DNA of 64,000 nucleotides from Pedobacter glucosidilyticus (GCF_002483235.1 NZ_DLHN01000020.1:1-64000); one strand, 5' to 3'; positions 1 to 8,410 are shown, counted from the stretch's first letter. The notes: a model not told the origin generated them from the sequence alone. Program-made: numbers and translations.

Positions 1-93
1 TTCAATGCCAAGATAAAAGCTTTCAGATCGCAGTTCAGAGGCGTAAGAAATGTGAAGTTCTTCCTTTTTAGACTAGCTAAAATATATGCTTAA
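1..93 (+). CDS. C-terminal end of an ISL3/ISAon1-type transposase (cut by window start)
   Basis: The open frame from base 1 encodes about 30 residues ending at TAA 91-93. It reads FNAKIKAFRSQFRGVRNVKF and continues FLFRLAKIYA. From memory of the family this matches the conserved C-terminus of DDE transposases of the ISL3/ISAon1 group of Bacteroidetes. The catalytic part lies outside the window. The 60-70 bp after the stop, before the tRNA-Arg terminator, would hold the right end of the element, but I cannot see the matching terminal repeat. A tRNA gene next to an IS end is a common insertion context. The family call rests on a short tail only. Confidence 0.6.
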   Translation, partial: FNAKIKAFRSQFRGVRNVKFFLFRLAKIYA

Positions 94-163
94 TGTCTCT
101 CCTCAACTTTTACGCTTGATCCGCAAATTCTTTACATTCTTTAAATCAAAAACCTCTAGAAAT

Positions 164-197
164 AAAAAAGGCCTCAGATAATCTCTGAAGCCTTTTT
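164..197 (-). terminator. Intrinsic terminator of tRNA-Arg
   Basis: A G/C-containing stem (AGGCCTCAGA / TCTGAAGCCT, one mismatch) is flanked by A and T runs. It lies directly downstream of the minus-strand tRNA. The A run on the plus strand gives a U tract on the minus transcript, so it fits Rho-independent termination. Confidence 0.7.
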
Positions 198-201
198 AGG
201 G

Positions 202-275
202 TGGTCGCATTTGGATTCGAACCAAAGACCTACTGCTTAGAAGGCAGTTGCTCTATCCAGCTGAGCTATGCAACC
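202..275 (-). tRNA. tRNA-Arg (anticodon TCT)
   Basis: The minus strand folds as a full cloverleaf of 74 nt. The acceptor arm GGTTGCA pairs with TGCGACC (one G-U), followed by discriminator A. The D-arm is GCTC/GAGC. The anticodon stem ACTGC/GCAGT encloses loop CTTCTAA, giving anticodon TCT (Arg, AGA codons). The T-arm TTTGG/CCAAA encloses TTCGAAT. CCA is not encoded. Confidence 0.95.
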
Positions 276-407
276 ATCATTCAAAACAATAGTTAAGAAT
301 TGCTGCAAATATAGGCTTACAAATCATATTCTGCAATATTTCTTAAAAAAATCTTGAAAAATATCGCAAAACTTTCATCCTTAATTATTTATGAAATCTA
401 AATGCAA

Positions 408-447
408 AAGACCGATGATGGTCCTTTATCAGCATATCATCGGTCTT
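408..447 (-). terminator. Terminator of the Spy-like gene
   Basis: A perfect 12-bp inverted repeat (AAGACCGATGAT / ATCATCGGTCTT) with a 16-nt loop lies just downstream of the minus-strand gene ending at 464. On that strand it is followed by TTTTGCATTT. Confidence 0.75.
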
Positions 448-463
448 ATCAGTTTTCTTGAAC

Positions 464-922
464 TTATTCGGCTTTTCTTTTGTCTTTAATCATTTCACCC
501 ATCTTTGCTCGTCTTTCTTTCATAGCTGCCTTTTGTTCTTCCGTAAAAGTTGCTTCTAATTTTTCTCTCATCGCTTTAGCTTGCTCTTTTTGTTTAGCAA
601 CCATCTCTTTTTGTGCTGGCGTGTAACTTGCTTCTAAGGCTTTTCTTTTAGCCATCATATCTAGCTCTTGATTGGCCATAATTGCTTTTTGCTCTTCCGT
701 AAAAGTTGCTCTTAAAGCTTCTCTATCTGCCTTTTGTTGTTCCATATTGGCTTTGGCTAATGCTTTTTGTTCTTCTGTCATATTGGCTACAAGCTCTTTA
801 CCAGGGCCACCACCTTGTGGACCTTTTCTTTTTGCAACTTCTTGTGCTTTAGAACTCACGGTTACAGCTAGCAATAGCATACCAGCCATAGAAACTTTTT
901 GAATTAATTTTTTCATCATCAT
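464..922 (-). CDS. Small secreted Spy/CpxP-like protein with EEQK repeats
   Basis: The precursor is about 152 residues. A signal peptide (MMMKKLIQK... then LLLAVTVSSKAQ) predicts export to the periplasm. The mature part is highly charged, K/E/A/M-rich helix. It contains three similar units of about 35 residues with the motif F-T-E-E-Q-K-A (MTEEQKAL, FTEEQKAIM, FTEEQKAAM) and a variant YTPAQKEM. This resembles the LTxxQ motif of Spy/CpxP periplasmic chaperones and the DUF4890 proteins of Bacteroidetes; neither identity is proven. The start is placed at the first of three consecutive ATG codons, because the 13 residues upstream do not look like a signal peptide. It is a single-gene unit ending in a strong terminator. 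Confidence 0.7.
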   Translation of the reverse strand: MMMKKLIQKVSMAGMLLLAVTVSSKAQEVAKRKGPQGGGPGKELVANMTEEQKALAKANMEQQKADREALRATFTEEQKAIMANQELDMMAKRKALEASYTPAQKEMVAKQKEQAKAMREKLEATFTEEQKAAMKERRAKMGEMIKDKRKAE

Positions 923-1047
923 GGGGTTTAAAATTTTTATATAGGTAAGAATACAAATCATAACAATGGTTTAACAGCACTACCCACCCAATAGCTTTTT
1001 TAACAAAAATTAACACCTGTAGGCTTTAACGGTCTTAATAGTTCTAT

Positions 1048-1083
1048 TTGTTGTTTTAATTAACAGAAAGGTTTGTATTTTTG
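1048..1083 (+). promoter_or_regulatory. Possible Bacteroidetes-type promoter of asnS
   Basis: A -7 box TATTTTTG (1076-1083) matches TAnnTTTG. TTG triplets at 1048-1053 lie 22-25 bp upstream, a little far for a -33 box. Transcription would begin near 1090, leaving about a 20-nt leader before ATG 1111. Confidence 0.45.
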
Positions 1084-1110
1084 GTCTTTATCAAAAACAT
1101 CCGATTGAAT

Positions 1111-2559
1111 ATGATTAAGAGAGAAAAAGTTAAAAATTTGCTAGCAGCTACCACATTTGGCAAAGAGGTAATAGTAATGGGTTGGGTAAAAACATTTAGA
1201 AATAACCAATTTATTGCTTTAAATGATGGCTCTTGTATGGCCAATTTGCAGGTAGTAGTTGATTTTGAACAAACTCCGGATGAAATATTAAAGAAAATTA
1301 CTACAGGCGCAGCTTTAAAAATTACCGGTAAGTTAATTGAGTCTTTAGGTAAAGGCCAAACGGTAGAAGTTAAGGCAAGCTCAGTAGAAATTTTAGGTGA
1401 AAGTGATGCAGAGAAATTTCCACTTCAACCCAAAAAGCATAGTTTAGAGTTTCTAAGAGAAATTGCACACTTACGTTTTCGTACCAATACCTTCAATGCG
1501 GTATTTAAAATCAGGCACCATCTAGCTTTTGCTATACATCAATTTTTTCATGATAGAGGATTTGTTTATTTACATACCCCAATTATCACGGCTTCTGATG
1601 CAGAAGGTGCCGGTGAAATGTTTAAAGTAACTACTTTAGATTTTGATAAAACCCCACGTACAGAAGCCGGTGAAGTAAACTTTAAAGAAGATTTCTTCGG
1701 TCGTTCAGCTAATTTAACCGTTTCTGGTCAGTTAGAAGGCGAGCTTGGTGCGATGGCTTTAGGAGAGATTTATACTTTTGGACCAACTTTTAGAGCAGAA
1801 AACTCTAATACCACCAGACATTTAGCGGAGTTTTGGATGATAGAGCCTGAAGTAGCTTTCGCTGATATTGAAGACAATATGAACCTAGCAGAAGACTTAC
1901 TAAAATATGTCATCAAACACGCATTAGATAACTGTAAAGATGAATTAGAATTTCTGAAAAACCGACTGCTAGAAGAAGAAAAAAACAAACCACAAGCAGA
2001 GCGAAGCGAGCTTAACCTTTTAGAAAAGTTAAACTTTTGCTTAGACAACAATTTTGAGCGCCTAACTTATACAGAAGCTATAGAGATTTTAAAACGCTCT
2101 AAGCCAAACCAGAAAAAGCAATTTAATTATATTATTGATGAGTGGGGTGCTGATTTACAAAGTGAACATGAAAGGTATTTGGTAGAAAAGCATTTCAAAA
2201 AGCCAGTAATCTTAACTAACTATCCTGCAGATATCAAATCATTTTACATGAGACAAAATGAGGAGGAAATTAACGGTAAAAAAACTGTTGCCGCTATGGA
2301 TATTTTATTTCCTGGGATAGGGGAAATTGTAGGAGGCTCTCAAAGAGAAGAAAGATTAGATAAATTAACCCAACGTATGCAAGAACTGGGTATCCCGCAA
2401 GATGAATTATATTGGTACTTAGATACGCGTCGTTTTGGTAGTGCGCCACATGCTGGATTTGGTCTAGGTTTCGAAAGGTTAGTGCTTTTTGTAACCGGTA
2501 TGACTAATATACGGGATGTAATTCCTTTCCCTCGTTTTCCAAAAAATGTAGAGTTTTAA
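1111..2559 (+). CDS. asnS: Asparaginyl-tRNA synthetase
   Basis: Class IIb synthetase, 482 residues, which charges tRNA-Asn with asparagine in the cytoplasm. The N-terminal OB-fold anticodon-binding domain covers about residues 1-120 (VMGWVKTFRNNQFIALNDG). The catalytic core carries motif 2 (FRAENSNTTRHLAEFWMIEP) and motif 3 (GFGLGFERLVLFVTG with the final Arg of IRDVIPFPR). A charged insert near LLEEEKNKPQAERSE lies inside the core; I believe it is usual in Bacteroidetes AsnRS. ATG 1111 is preferred over TTG 1081 because the upstream codons overlap the -7 box. It is monocistronic and followed by a terminator. Confidence 0.96.
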   Translation: MIKREKVKNLLAATTFGKEVIVMGWVKTFRNNQFIALNDGSCMANLQVVVDFEQTPDEILKKITTGAALKITGKLIESLGKGQTVEVKASSVEILGESDAEKFPLQPKKHSLEFLREIAHLRFRTNTFNAVFKIRHHLAFAIHQFFHDRGFVYLHTPIITASDAEGAGEMFKVTTLDFDKTPRTEAGEVNFKEDFFGRSANLTVSGQLEGELGAMALGEIYTFGPTFRAENSNTTRHLAEFWMIEPEVAFADIEDNMNLAEDLLKYVIKHALDNCKDELEFLKNRLLEEEKNKPQAERSELNLLEKLNFCLDNNFERLTYTEAIEILKRSKPNQKKQFNYIIDEWGADLQSEHERYLVEKHFKKPVILTNYPADIKSFYMRQNEEEINGKKTVAAMDILFPGIGEIVGGSQREERLDKLTQRMQELGIPQDELYWYLDTRRFGSAPHAGFGLGFERLVLFVTGMTNIRDVIPFPRFPKNVEF

Positions 2560-2567
2560 TTTAAATA

Positions 2568-2602
2568 AAGAAGGCCGGATAAAAATCTGGCCTTCTTCTT
2601 TT
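2568..2602 (+). terminator. Terminator of asnS
   Basis: The stem AAGAAGGCC...GGCCTTCTT around an AT loop is followed by CTTTT, 9 bp after the asnS stop. Confidence 0.8.
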
Positions 2603-2672
2603 CATGTTAAGTAATCATTTTTAAGGATGACATGATTACTTGATATATGATATGATAGAGTGAATAGCTTTA

Positions 2673-2897
2673 TTAACTTACTTTTGCTAAAGTAGTAGCA
2701 TTTCTTTTCCTAAATTGTTCTAACTCGGTTGCTAAAATTTGCTTTAGCTCCATATCAAACCTTTTAGTATTAAAGTTTATCATATTATCTTGATGGTTTT
2801 GACGGAATTTTTTAACATCTTCTCTTAAAATAGAGAACAATTCCTGGTCAAACTTTCTTATTATATCTTTAGCTGCTTCAGTTATCATAGTTTTCAT
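2673..2897 (-). CDS. Small hypothetical helical protein
   Basis: 74 residues from ATG 2897 (MKTMITEAAKDIIRKFDQEL). It is charged, probably all-helical, with no signal peptide, membrane segment or cysteine. I do not recognise the family. The longer in-frame reading to 2948 adds 17 residues of poor character and is not preferred. It stands alone between the asnS terminator and the divergent YciO-like gene. Expression is unproven, but the composition is that of a real protein. Confidence 0.55.
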   Translation of the reverse strand: MKTMITEAAKDIIRKFDQELFSILREDVKKFRQNHQDNMINFNTKRFDMELKQILATELEQFRKRNATTLAKVS

Positions 2898-3048
2898 AAT
2901 TTTAATTTTAGATTTGTTAAGACAAATACGAATACTATGCCATTCCAACTCGTAAAAGAGTATTTTTGTTAAATATTTAAGGCTGTTAAATAAAAAAATA
3001 GCTTTTTATACCTTTAAACGCATGTTTTAGGAGTTAATAGGCATAAAA

Positions 3049-3070
3049 ATTGTATAGCATACTATACAAT
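3049..3070. promoter_or_regulatory. 9-bp perfect inverted repeat upstream of the YciO-like gene
   Basis: ATTGTATAG-CATA-CTATACAAT is a perfect 9-bp dyad with a 4-bp spacer. It ends 28 bp before ATG 3099. The size and position fit an operator for a dimeric regulator; a small hairpin is the alternative. No regulator gene is adjacent. Confidence 0.45.
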
Positions 3071-3098
3071 AAGTTTTGTTTTAGATAAAAAAAATATC

Positions 3099-3719
3099 AT
3101 GCTGTTACGTATATACGAAGAGAATCCAAACGAAAAAGCAATTGAACAAGTAGTACAAGTATTAAAAAAAGGTGGAATTATTATTTACCCAACAGATACT
3201 GTATACGGATTAGGTTGCGATATTACGAACAGCAAGGCGATAGAAAAAATTGCTCGTTTAAGGGGTATAAAGCCAGAAAAAGCTAATTTTTCTTTCATCT
3301 GTTATGATCTAAGTCATATATCAGATTATATCAAACCCATAGACAATACCACTTTTAGAGTTTTAAAGAAAGCTTTACCAGGGCCGTTTACCTTTATTTT
3401 TAATGCAAGTAATAGAGTTCCAAAGCTTTTATCTAGTCAGAAAAAAACAGTAGGTATCCGTGTTCCTGATAATCTTATAGCCCGCTGTATCGTAAAAGAG
3501 CTGGGTAATCCTATAGTTTCTACATCTATTCATGATGATGATGACATCATCGAATACTCAACAGATCCAGAATTAATTTATGAAAAATATAAAGATCAGG
3601 TTGATTTGGTTATAGATGGTGGCTATGGCGATAATGTAGCTTCTACAGTTGTGAGCTGTTTTGATGGCGAATTTGAAATCATCCGTGAAGGAAAAGGAGA
3701 TTTAGCCGAATTTCTGTAG
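3099..3719 (+). CDS. YciO-like member of the Sua5/YciO/YrdC family
   Basis: 206 residues, the same length as E. coli YciO. The YrdC fold is visible in GGIIIYPTDTVYGLGCD (about residues 25-41), ALPGPFTFIF (about 88-97) and KTVGIRVPDN (about 113-122). The segment KPEKANFSFICYDL resembles the YciO form (KPxxxNFTLMCRDL) rather than the KRP...PL segment of true TsaC/Sua5. Family members bind ATP and threonine/carbonate to make threonylcarbamoyl-AMP for the t6A37 tRNA modification, but YciO proteins are weak or uncertain in this reaction. I therefore give no tsaC symbol. nhaA follows after 29 bp, so the two may be cotranscribed. Confidence 0.88.
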   Translation: MLLRIYEENPNEKAIEQVVQVLKKGGIIIYPTDTVYGLGCDITNSKAIEKIARLRGIKPEKANFSFICYDLSHISDYIKPIDNTTFRVLKKALPGPFTFIFNASNRVPKLLSSQKKTVGIRVPDNLIARCIVKELGNPIVSTSIHDDDDIIEYSTDPELIYEKYKDQVDLVIDGGYGDNVASTVVSCFDGEFEIIREGKGDLAEFL

Positions 3720-3748
3720 CCCTTAATTTTCATCAAAAATTACTTAAT

Positions 3749-4927
3749 ATGCCGAAACTTATTAATTTAAAAATCTTTAAAAATTTTTTCGAATCTCAAT
3801 CTGCCGGAGGGATACTCTTGATGGTATGCGTAATCATATCTCTGATTTTGGCTAATACAGCTTTAGGTCCTGCATTAGAAGCTTTGTTAAACACACAAAT
3901 AGGTTATCATTCTGAAAATATTCACTTACAATACCCCCTATTGTTATGGATTAATGATGGCTTAATGGCGGTGTTTTTTCTTTTAGTGGGTCTAGAAATT
4001 AAAAGAGAGCTGGTAGAAGGAGAGTTGTCCTCTATCAAACAAGCAAGTTTACCTATTTTTGCTGCCATTGGCGGGATGTTAGCGCCAGCTTTAATTTATA
4101 CACTCATCAATTCATCTGCGCCAACATTACACGGTTGGGGTATTCCTATGGCTACAGATATAGCTTTTGCCATAGCTGTAATTTCTTTATTAGGAAACAA
4201 GGTGCCTTTATCACTAAAGATATTTTTAACTGCTTTAGCTATTGTAGATGATTTGGGAGCTATACTAGTTATTGCGTTTTTTTACACTGAAGAATTGCAT
4301 TTAAGCTATTTACCCTATATTTTGGGAGTTTTAGCCATATTGTTTTTACTCAATTACTTCAATGTGCAAAAGATTTGGATGTATATCATTCCGGGGGCAT
4401 TTTTATGGTATTTTGTTCATGGTTTTGGTGTTCATGCAACAATTGCAGGTGTTTTAACAGCATTTTTTCTGCCTACTACAGAAGATGATAAAGAATCTCC
4501 TTTAGAAAAGTTAGAACATGTATTGGTCAAACCAGTAAATTTTTTGATCATGCCCATATTTGCATTAGCCAATACAAATATCAAGTTCGAATCTACCATG
4601 TTAGATGGCCTTACAAGCCCCTTAAGCTTAGGGATAATCATAGGATTGTTAATTGGTAAACCGTTAGGTATTATGCTGATGTCTTTTATAGCAGTAAAAA
4701 TGAAAATAAGTAGTTTACCCTTAGGTGCTAGATGGCAACAAATTTTGGGATTAAGTCTATTGGCAGGTATTGGTTTTACCATGTCTATTTTTATAGCATT
4801 GTTATCATTTTCTGAGCATGATTACCAGATACAAGCTAAGTTTTCTATTCTCATAGCCTCGGTTTTAGCCGGTATTTTGGGCTTTTTTGTTTTAAATTCT
4901 ATAGCAAAACATCAGCAGGAAGTTTAA
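3749..4927 (+). CDS. nhaA: Na+/H+ antiporter NhaA (first copy)
   Basis: 392 residues, close to E. coli NhaA (388). It is an inner-membrane electrogenic antiporter that expels Na+ or Li+ in exchange for 2 H+. About 12 hydrophobic segments are evident. The key acidic residues are present: D137 in GIPMATDIAF and the Asp pair D167-D168 in TALAIVDDLGA, equivalent to D133 and D163/D164 of E. coli NhaA. The conserved GLEIKREL is at about 81-88. The gene follows the YciO-like gene by 29 bp and ends at its own terminator, so the second nhaA copy is probably expressed separately. Confidence 0.95.
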   Translation: MPKLINLKIFKNFFESQSAGGILLMVCVIISLILANTALGPALEALLNTQIGYHSENIHLQYPLLLWINDGLMAVFFLLVGLEIKRELVEGELSSIKQASLPIFAAIGGMLAPALIYTLINSSAPTLHGWGIPMATDIAFAIAVISLLGNKVPLSLKIFLTALAIVDDLGAILVIAFFYTEELHLSYLPYILGVLAILFLLNYFNVQKIWMYIIPGAFLWYFVHGFGVHATIAGVLTAFFLPTTEDDKESPLEKLEHVLVKPVNFLIMPIFALANTNIKFESTMLDGLTSPLSLGIIIGLLIGKPLGIMLMSFIAVKMKISSLPLGARWQQILGLSLLAGIGFTMSIFIALLSFSEHDYQIQAKFSILIASVLAGILGFFVLNSIAKHQQEV

Positions 4928-4954
4928 AAATTGAAATTTTATAAGTGAAATTTT

Positions 4955-4985
4955 AAAAAAGCTAGAATTTCTAGCTTTTTTTGTT
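4955..4985 (+). terminator. Terminator between the two nhaA genes
   Basis: AAAAAAGCTAGAA and TTCTAGCTTTTTT form an almost loop-less self-complementary stem followed by T residues, 28 bp after the first nhaA stop. The symmetry allows action in both directions. Confidence 0.75.
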
Positions 4986-5103
4986 TTGTTTTTTTGTTAT
5001 TTTAATAAAAGTTATTGTTTTTTTATGTTATTAATAGATTTAATATGTAATTTTTGTTTATTTGTAATGAAAAAATTAATAGAAGCATTAAAATTATAGA
5101 GAA

Positions 5104-6345
5104 ATGAGAAAATTAAGCCAAAATATCTATAAAAAATTCATTGAAGCTGAGTCTAAAGGTGGGATTATACTTATTTTATGTATGGTTCTTTCTATTTTAG
5201 TAGCTAACACCCTATTAGGTGATTATTTAATTAACTTATTAAATTTTGAATTTGGTTTTGAAGGTTTTGGATTAGATTTAAAATATAGCACCTTAAGTTG
5301 GATAAATGATGGTCTGATGGCTATTTTTTTTCTATATGTAGGGCTAGAAATAAAGAGGGAAATAGTAGATGGAGAGTTAAAATCTGTTAAACAAGCTTCT
5401 TTACCTATTATAGCGGCATTAGGAGGTATGTTAATGCCAGCAGCATTATATTTTTTGTTTAATTACGGTGCAAAAACAGAAGGAGGATGGGGAATTCCAA
5501 TGGCTACAGACATAGCTTTTGCTATCGGAATATTAGCTGTTTTAGGAAATAGAGTACCAAACTCTCTGAAGATATTTTTAACAGCATTAGCTATCGTTGA
5601 TGATTTAGGAGCTATTGTGGTTATTGCTTTATTTTATACTTCTGATATTCATTTTAACTACTTATTATTAGCTTTAGGTGTTTTTGCTTTCCAAATGTCT
5701 TTAAATTATTTTGGTGTTAGAAAAGTAATATTTTATATCATACCAGGTTTAGCTTTATGGTACTTTATACATCATAGCGGTATACATGCTACTATTGCAG
5801 GCGTACTAACAGCTATTGCCATTCCTGCTACAAGCGAGAAAAGAAAATATTCTCCTATGGAAAAATTAGAACATGCTTTAAGCAAACCAGTAGGTTATGT
5901 GATTATTCCTTTGTTCGCATTTGTAAATACCAATATCAGGTTCGAATCGGCAATGTTAGATGGGGTATTTAGTCCTTTAGGTTTAGGTATCATAGCTGGT
6001 TTATTTATAGGAAAACCTCTTGGTATTACACTAGCTTCTTGGATTGCGGTAAAACTTAAAGTAGCTAAAAAGCCAAGATTAGCTAGCTGGAAACAGGTTA
6101 TAGGTGTTGGGATGTTAGGAGGAATAGGTTTTACCATGTCTATTTTTGTATCACTGTTATCATTTTCATTACCTTTATTTCAGCTACAAGCTAAATTCTG
6201 TATTTTGATAGCATCCTTAATATCAGCAGGAGCTGGATATATTTATCTCAGCATACTAAGTAAGAAATCAGCTAAAAATGAAAAAGTTGAAGTTATTCAG
6301 GTAGCAGAAACTCAACTTATAACAGATAATTTAAAAGTAGCTTAA
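5104..6345 (+). CDS. nhaA: Na+/H+ antiporter NhaA (second copy)
   Basis: 413 residues and clearly paralogous to the preceding gene along its whole length. D136 (MATDIAFAIG) and D166-D167 (LAIVDDLGAIV) are retained, so it should be active. It differs mainly in a C-terminal hydrophilic extension (about 25 residues, KSAKNEKVEVIQVAETQ...) and in the loop after TM1. It begins after a very AT-rich 120-bp spacer with a run of T tracts, consistent with its own promoter. A tandem pair suggests duplication with different pH or Na+ ranges; that is inference. Confidence 0.94.
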   Translation: MRKLSQNIYKKFIEAESKGGIILILCMVLSILVANTLLGDYLINLLNFEFGFEGFGLDLKYSTLSWINDGLMAIFFLYVGLEIKREIVDGELKSVKQASLPIIAALGGMLMPAALYFLFNYGAKTEGGWGIPMATDIAFAIGILAVLGNRVPNSLKIFLTALAIVDDLGAIVVIALFYTSDIHFNYLLLALGVFAFQMSLNYFGVRKVIFYIIPGLALWYFIHHSGIHATIAGVLTAIAIPATSEKRKYSPMEKLEHALSKPVGYVIIPLFAFVNTNIRFESAMLDGVFSPLGLGIIAGLFIGKPLGITLASWIAVKLKVAKKPRLASWKQVIGVGMLGGIGFTMSIFVSLLSFSLPLFQLQAKFCILIASLISAGAGYIYLSILSKKSAKNEKVEVIQVAETQLITDNLKVA

Positions 6346-6368
6346 ACAGTTTTTTGAATAATTCAACC

Positions 6369-6425
6369 AAAACCCTTGGTTTATTCGAGATTTACAAGCA
6401 ATCTCTATAAGCTAAGGGTTTTGTG
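6369..6425 (+). terminator. Branched hairpin after the second nhaA
   Basis: An outer stem AAAACCCTT / AAGGGTTTT encloses a second stem GAGATT / AATCTC. The structure starts 24 bp after the nhaA stop and ends in TTTTGTGATTTT. It is probably a terminator, although the loop is unusually structured. Confidence 0.55.
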
Positions 6426-6783
6426 ATTTTATATAAGCCTTAATCTAAAAGATTGATGATTTACATGATGTTTTGTTTTAAAAGGAAGAAGAAAACTATT
6501 GAGTAGAATTTCTGATAACCAATTGAGTGTCAAGCATCTTAGTGACAGCTTTCCAATCTTTAACAGACACTAGCGGCATACTTAAGAGAGTTAAGTTAAT
6601 TCAAACAAGTTGAAAAAGACTTCTTCTTCTTCTTCTTCACAGTAAAAAAGCAGGTTGTAGGCCCTCATTTTTAGTATATATCAATAATAGACTTTATTCA
6701 TCAATTTATTTATGTTTACAATATCGCAAATTTTGGTGTAACAAAAGTTTATGAAATTTGTCTTATACAAAACAAAAAATCAC
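6426..6783. other. Intergenic region with a CTT microsatellite
   Basis: No convincing gene is seen. It carries (CTT)6C at 6620-6638, a simple repeat that could vary in length. An in-frame upstream ATG at 6751 would give the ABC ATPase 11 extra residues of poor conservation. The promoter of the ATPase must lie here; I could not fix its boxes. Confidence 0.5.
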
Positions 6784-7497
6784 ATGCAGCCATTAATAAC
6801 CATTACAGATATAGGTAGAAAGTATGTTATAGGTTCAGAAACCATACATGCTATAAAATCTGTAACACTTACTATAAACAAAGGGGAGTTTGTGGCTTTA
6901 ATGGGTCCTTCGGGCTCTGGAAAGTCTACTTTAATGAATATTTTGGGGTGCTTAGATACCCCCACTAAAGGAGAATATATTTTAAATGGTATTCAAGTAA
7001 GTCAAATGACGGATAGCGAGCTTGCAGAGGTTAGAAATAAAGAAATTGGCTTCGTTTTTCAAACTTTTAATCTTTTACCGCGTTCATCGGCACAAGATAA
7101 TGTAGCCTTGCCTTTGGTTTATGCCGGCATAGCTAAGAAGGAACGTGATGAAAGGGCGGCTACTGCTTTAACAAATGTAGGTTTAGCTAACAGATTACAT
7201 CATAAACCAAACGAGCTTTCTGGAGGACAAAGACAACGGGTAGCAGTTGCCAGAGCTTTAATCAATAATCCTTCTATTATTTTAGCTGATGAACCAACAG
7301 GGAATTTAGATACCAAAACATCTATAGAAATTATGGGCTTGATAGAGGAGATACATGCAAAAGGCAATACCATTATTTTGGTTACCCATGAAGAAGATAT
7401 TGCGCAACATGCACACCGTATTGTGCGGATGAGAGATGGTTTGGTGGAAGATGATTATCAAAACCAGGATATTAAGACTGTAGCAGAAAAAGTTTAA
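6784..7497 (+). CDS. ABC transporter ATPase of the LolD/MacB type
   Basis: 237 residues from ATG 6784. All nucleotide-binding motifs are present: Walker A GPSGSGKST (41-49), Q-loop VFQTFNLLP, signature LSGGQ (145-149), Walker B IILADEPTGNLD with D169/E170, and H-loop VTHEE. The GNLD and the FNLLPRSSAQDNVALPL region mark the MacB/LolD/FtsE-like group, which drives lipoprotein release, peptide/macrolide efflux or cell-division functions. No permease lies next to it; both flanks are unrelated, so the membrane partner must be encoded elsewhere and the substrate is unknown. Confidence 0.9.
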   Translation: MQPLITITDIGRKYVIGSETIHAIKSVTLTINKGEFVALMGPSGSGKSTLMNILGCLDTPTKGEYILNGIQVSQMTDSELAEVRNKEIGFVFQTFNLLPRSSAQDNVALPLVYAGIAKKERDERAATALTNVGLANRLHHKPNELSGGQRQRVAVARALINNPSIILADEPTGNLDTKTSIEIMGLIEEIHAKGNTIILVTHEEDIAQHAHRIVRMRDGLVEDDYQNQDIKTVAEKV

Positions 7498-7558
7498 ACT
7501 AATTTTATAATACGCTCATTTTTCTAAACAAAAAAAGCTTTATTTAGTTAACTCAACA

Positions 7559-8113
7559 ATGAGTATGAAAATATATACCAAAACCGGAGATACAGGTTAT
7601 ACTTCTTTAATTGGTGGAACCAGGGTTCCAAAGCACCACATTAGAATAGAATCTTACGGAACTGTTGATGAGTTAAATTCTTATATAGGTTTAATTAGTG
7701 ACCAAAACATAGCCCATGAAGATAAAGCTATACTAAAAGAAATTCAGGATAGGTTGTTTACCATTGGTTCCTCACTGGCATCAGATCCAGAAAAATCTAA
7801 AATGAAAATCCCTGATTTACATGAAGAAGATATCTTATTGTTAGAAAACGAAATAGATAAAATGAACGAAAGTCTACAACCTCTAAAGCATTTTATTTTA
7901 CCAGGCGGTATAACGGCTTCTTCTTATTGCCATTTAGCAAGATGTGTTTGTAGAAGAGCCGAGCGTAATGTGGTACACCTAGCAGAAGAGAGCTTTGTTG
8001 ATGATAAAATAACCATATATCTAAACCGTTTGTCTGATTACTTGTTTACTTTAGCGAGAAAAGTAAATGCAGATCATCAAATTTTAGAAAACAAGTGGAT
8101 TCCTAGAGTTTAA
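7559..8113 (+). CDS. PduO-type cob(I)alamin adenosyltransferase
   Basis: 184 residues. The protein adenosylates cob(I)alamin with ATP to form adenosylcobalamin in the cytoplasm. The N-terminal ATP loop KIYTKTGDTGYTSLIGG and the helix CRRAERNVVHL (131-141), which carries the catalytic Arg residues and Glu of the MMAB/PduO/YvqK family, are intact, as is Y33-G-T-V-D-E-L (ESYGTVDEL). Two starts are possible (ATG 7559 or 7565); MKIYTKTGD at the second is the more typical N-terminus. No cobalamin riboswitch is visible upstream. Confidence 0.93.
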   Translation: MSMKIYTKTGDTGYTSLIGGTRVPKHHIRIESYGTVDELNSYIGLISDQNIAHEDKAILKEIQDRLFTIGSSLASDPEKSKMKIPDLHEEDILLLENEIDKMNESLQPLKHFILPGGITASSYCHLARCVCRRAERNVVHLAEESFVDDKITIYLNRLSDYLFTLARKVNADHQILENKWIPRV

Positions 8114-8155
8114 AATAATGTTGAAAACTTTTTTAGGAACTATGAATTATTCATA

Positions 8156-8163
8156 TACTTTTG
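8156..8163 (+). promoter_or_regulatory. -7 box upstream of the DUF2795 gene
   Basis: TACTTTTG fits TAnnTTTG and lies 26 bp before ATG 8189. A clear TTG at -33 is missing (TTT at the expected place). Confidence 0.4.
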
Positions 8164-8188
8164 CGATTAAATTAAAATTCTAAGAAAT

Positions 8189-8410
8189 ATGTATTGGACA
8201 TTAGAATTAGCTTCTCATTTAGAAGATGCTCCGTGGCCAGCCACTAAAGACGAATTAATAGATTATGCTATCCGCTCAGGTGCTCCTGTAGAAGTTATAG
8301 AAAATCTTCAAGCCTTGGAAGATGATGGCGAGCCTTATGAAAACATTGAAGAAATTTGGCCGGATTATCCAACAAAAGATGATTTCTTCTTTAATGAAGA
8401 TGAATACTAA
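8189..8410 (+). CDS. DUF2795 family small acidic protein
   Basis: 73 residues, strongly acidic (MYWTLELASHLEDAPWPATK and a DDFFFNEDEY tail). The WPATKDELIDYAIRSGAP segment matches my memory of the DUF2795 domain of Bacteroidetes, a small helical fold of unknown role. It has no signal peptide and stands alone, with a promoter-like box upstream and a strong terminator downstream. The function is unknown. Confidence 0.8.
   Translation: MYWTLELASHLEDAPWPATKDELIDYAIRSGAPVEVIENLQALEDDGEPYENIEEIWPDYPTKDDFFFNEDEY

Noticed and set aside
1081..1110. TTG start giving AsnRS ten extra residues
   Set aside because: The codons overlap the presumed -7 box, and ATG 1111 gives the normal N-terminus.
7498..7558. 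Cobalamin riboswitch before the adenosyltransferase gene
   Set aside because: The 61-bp spacer is too short and lacks the conserved B12-box.
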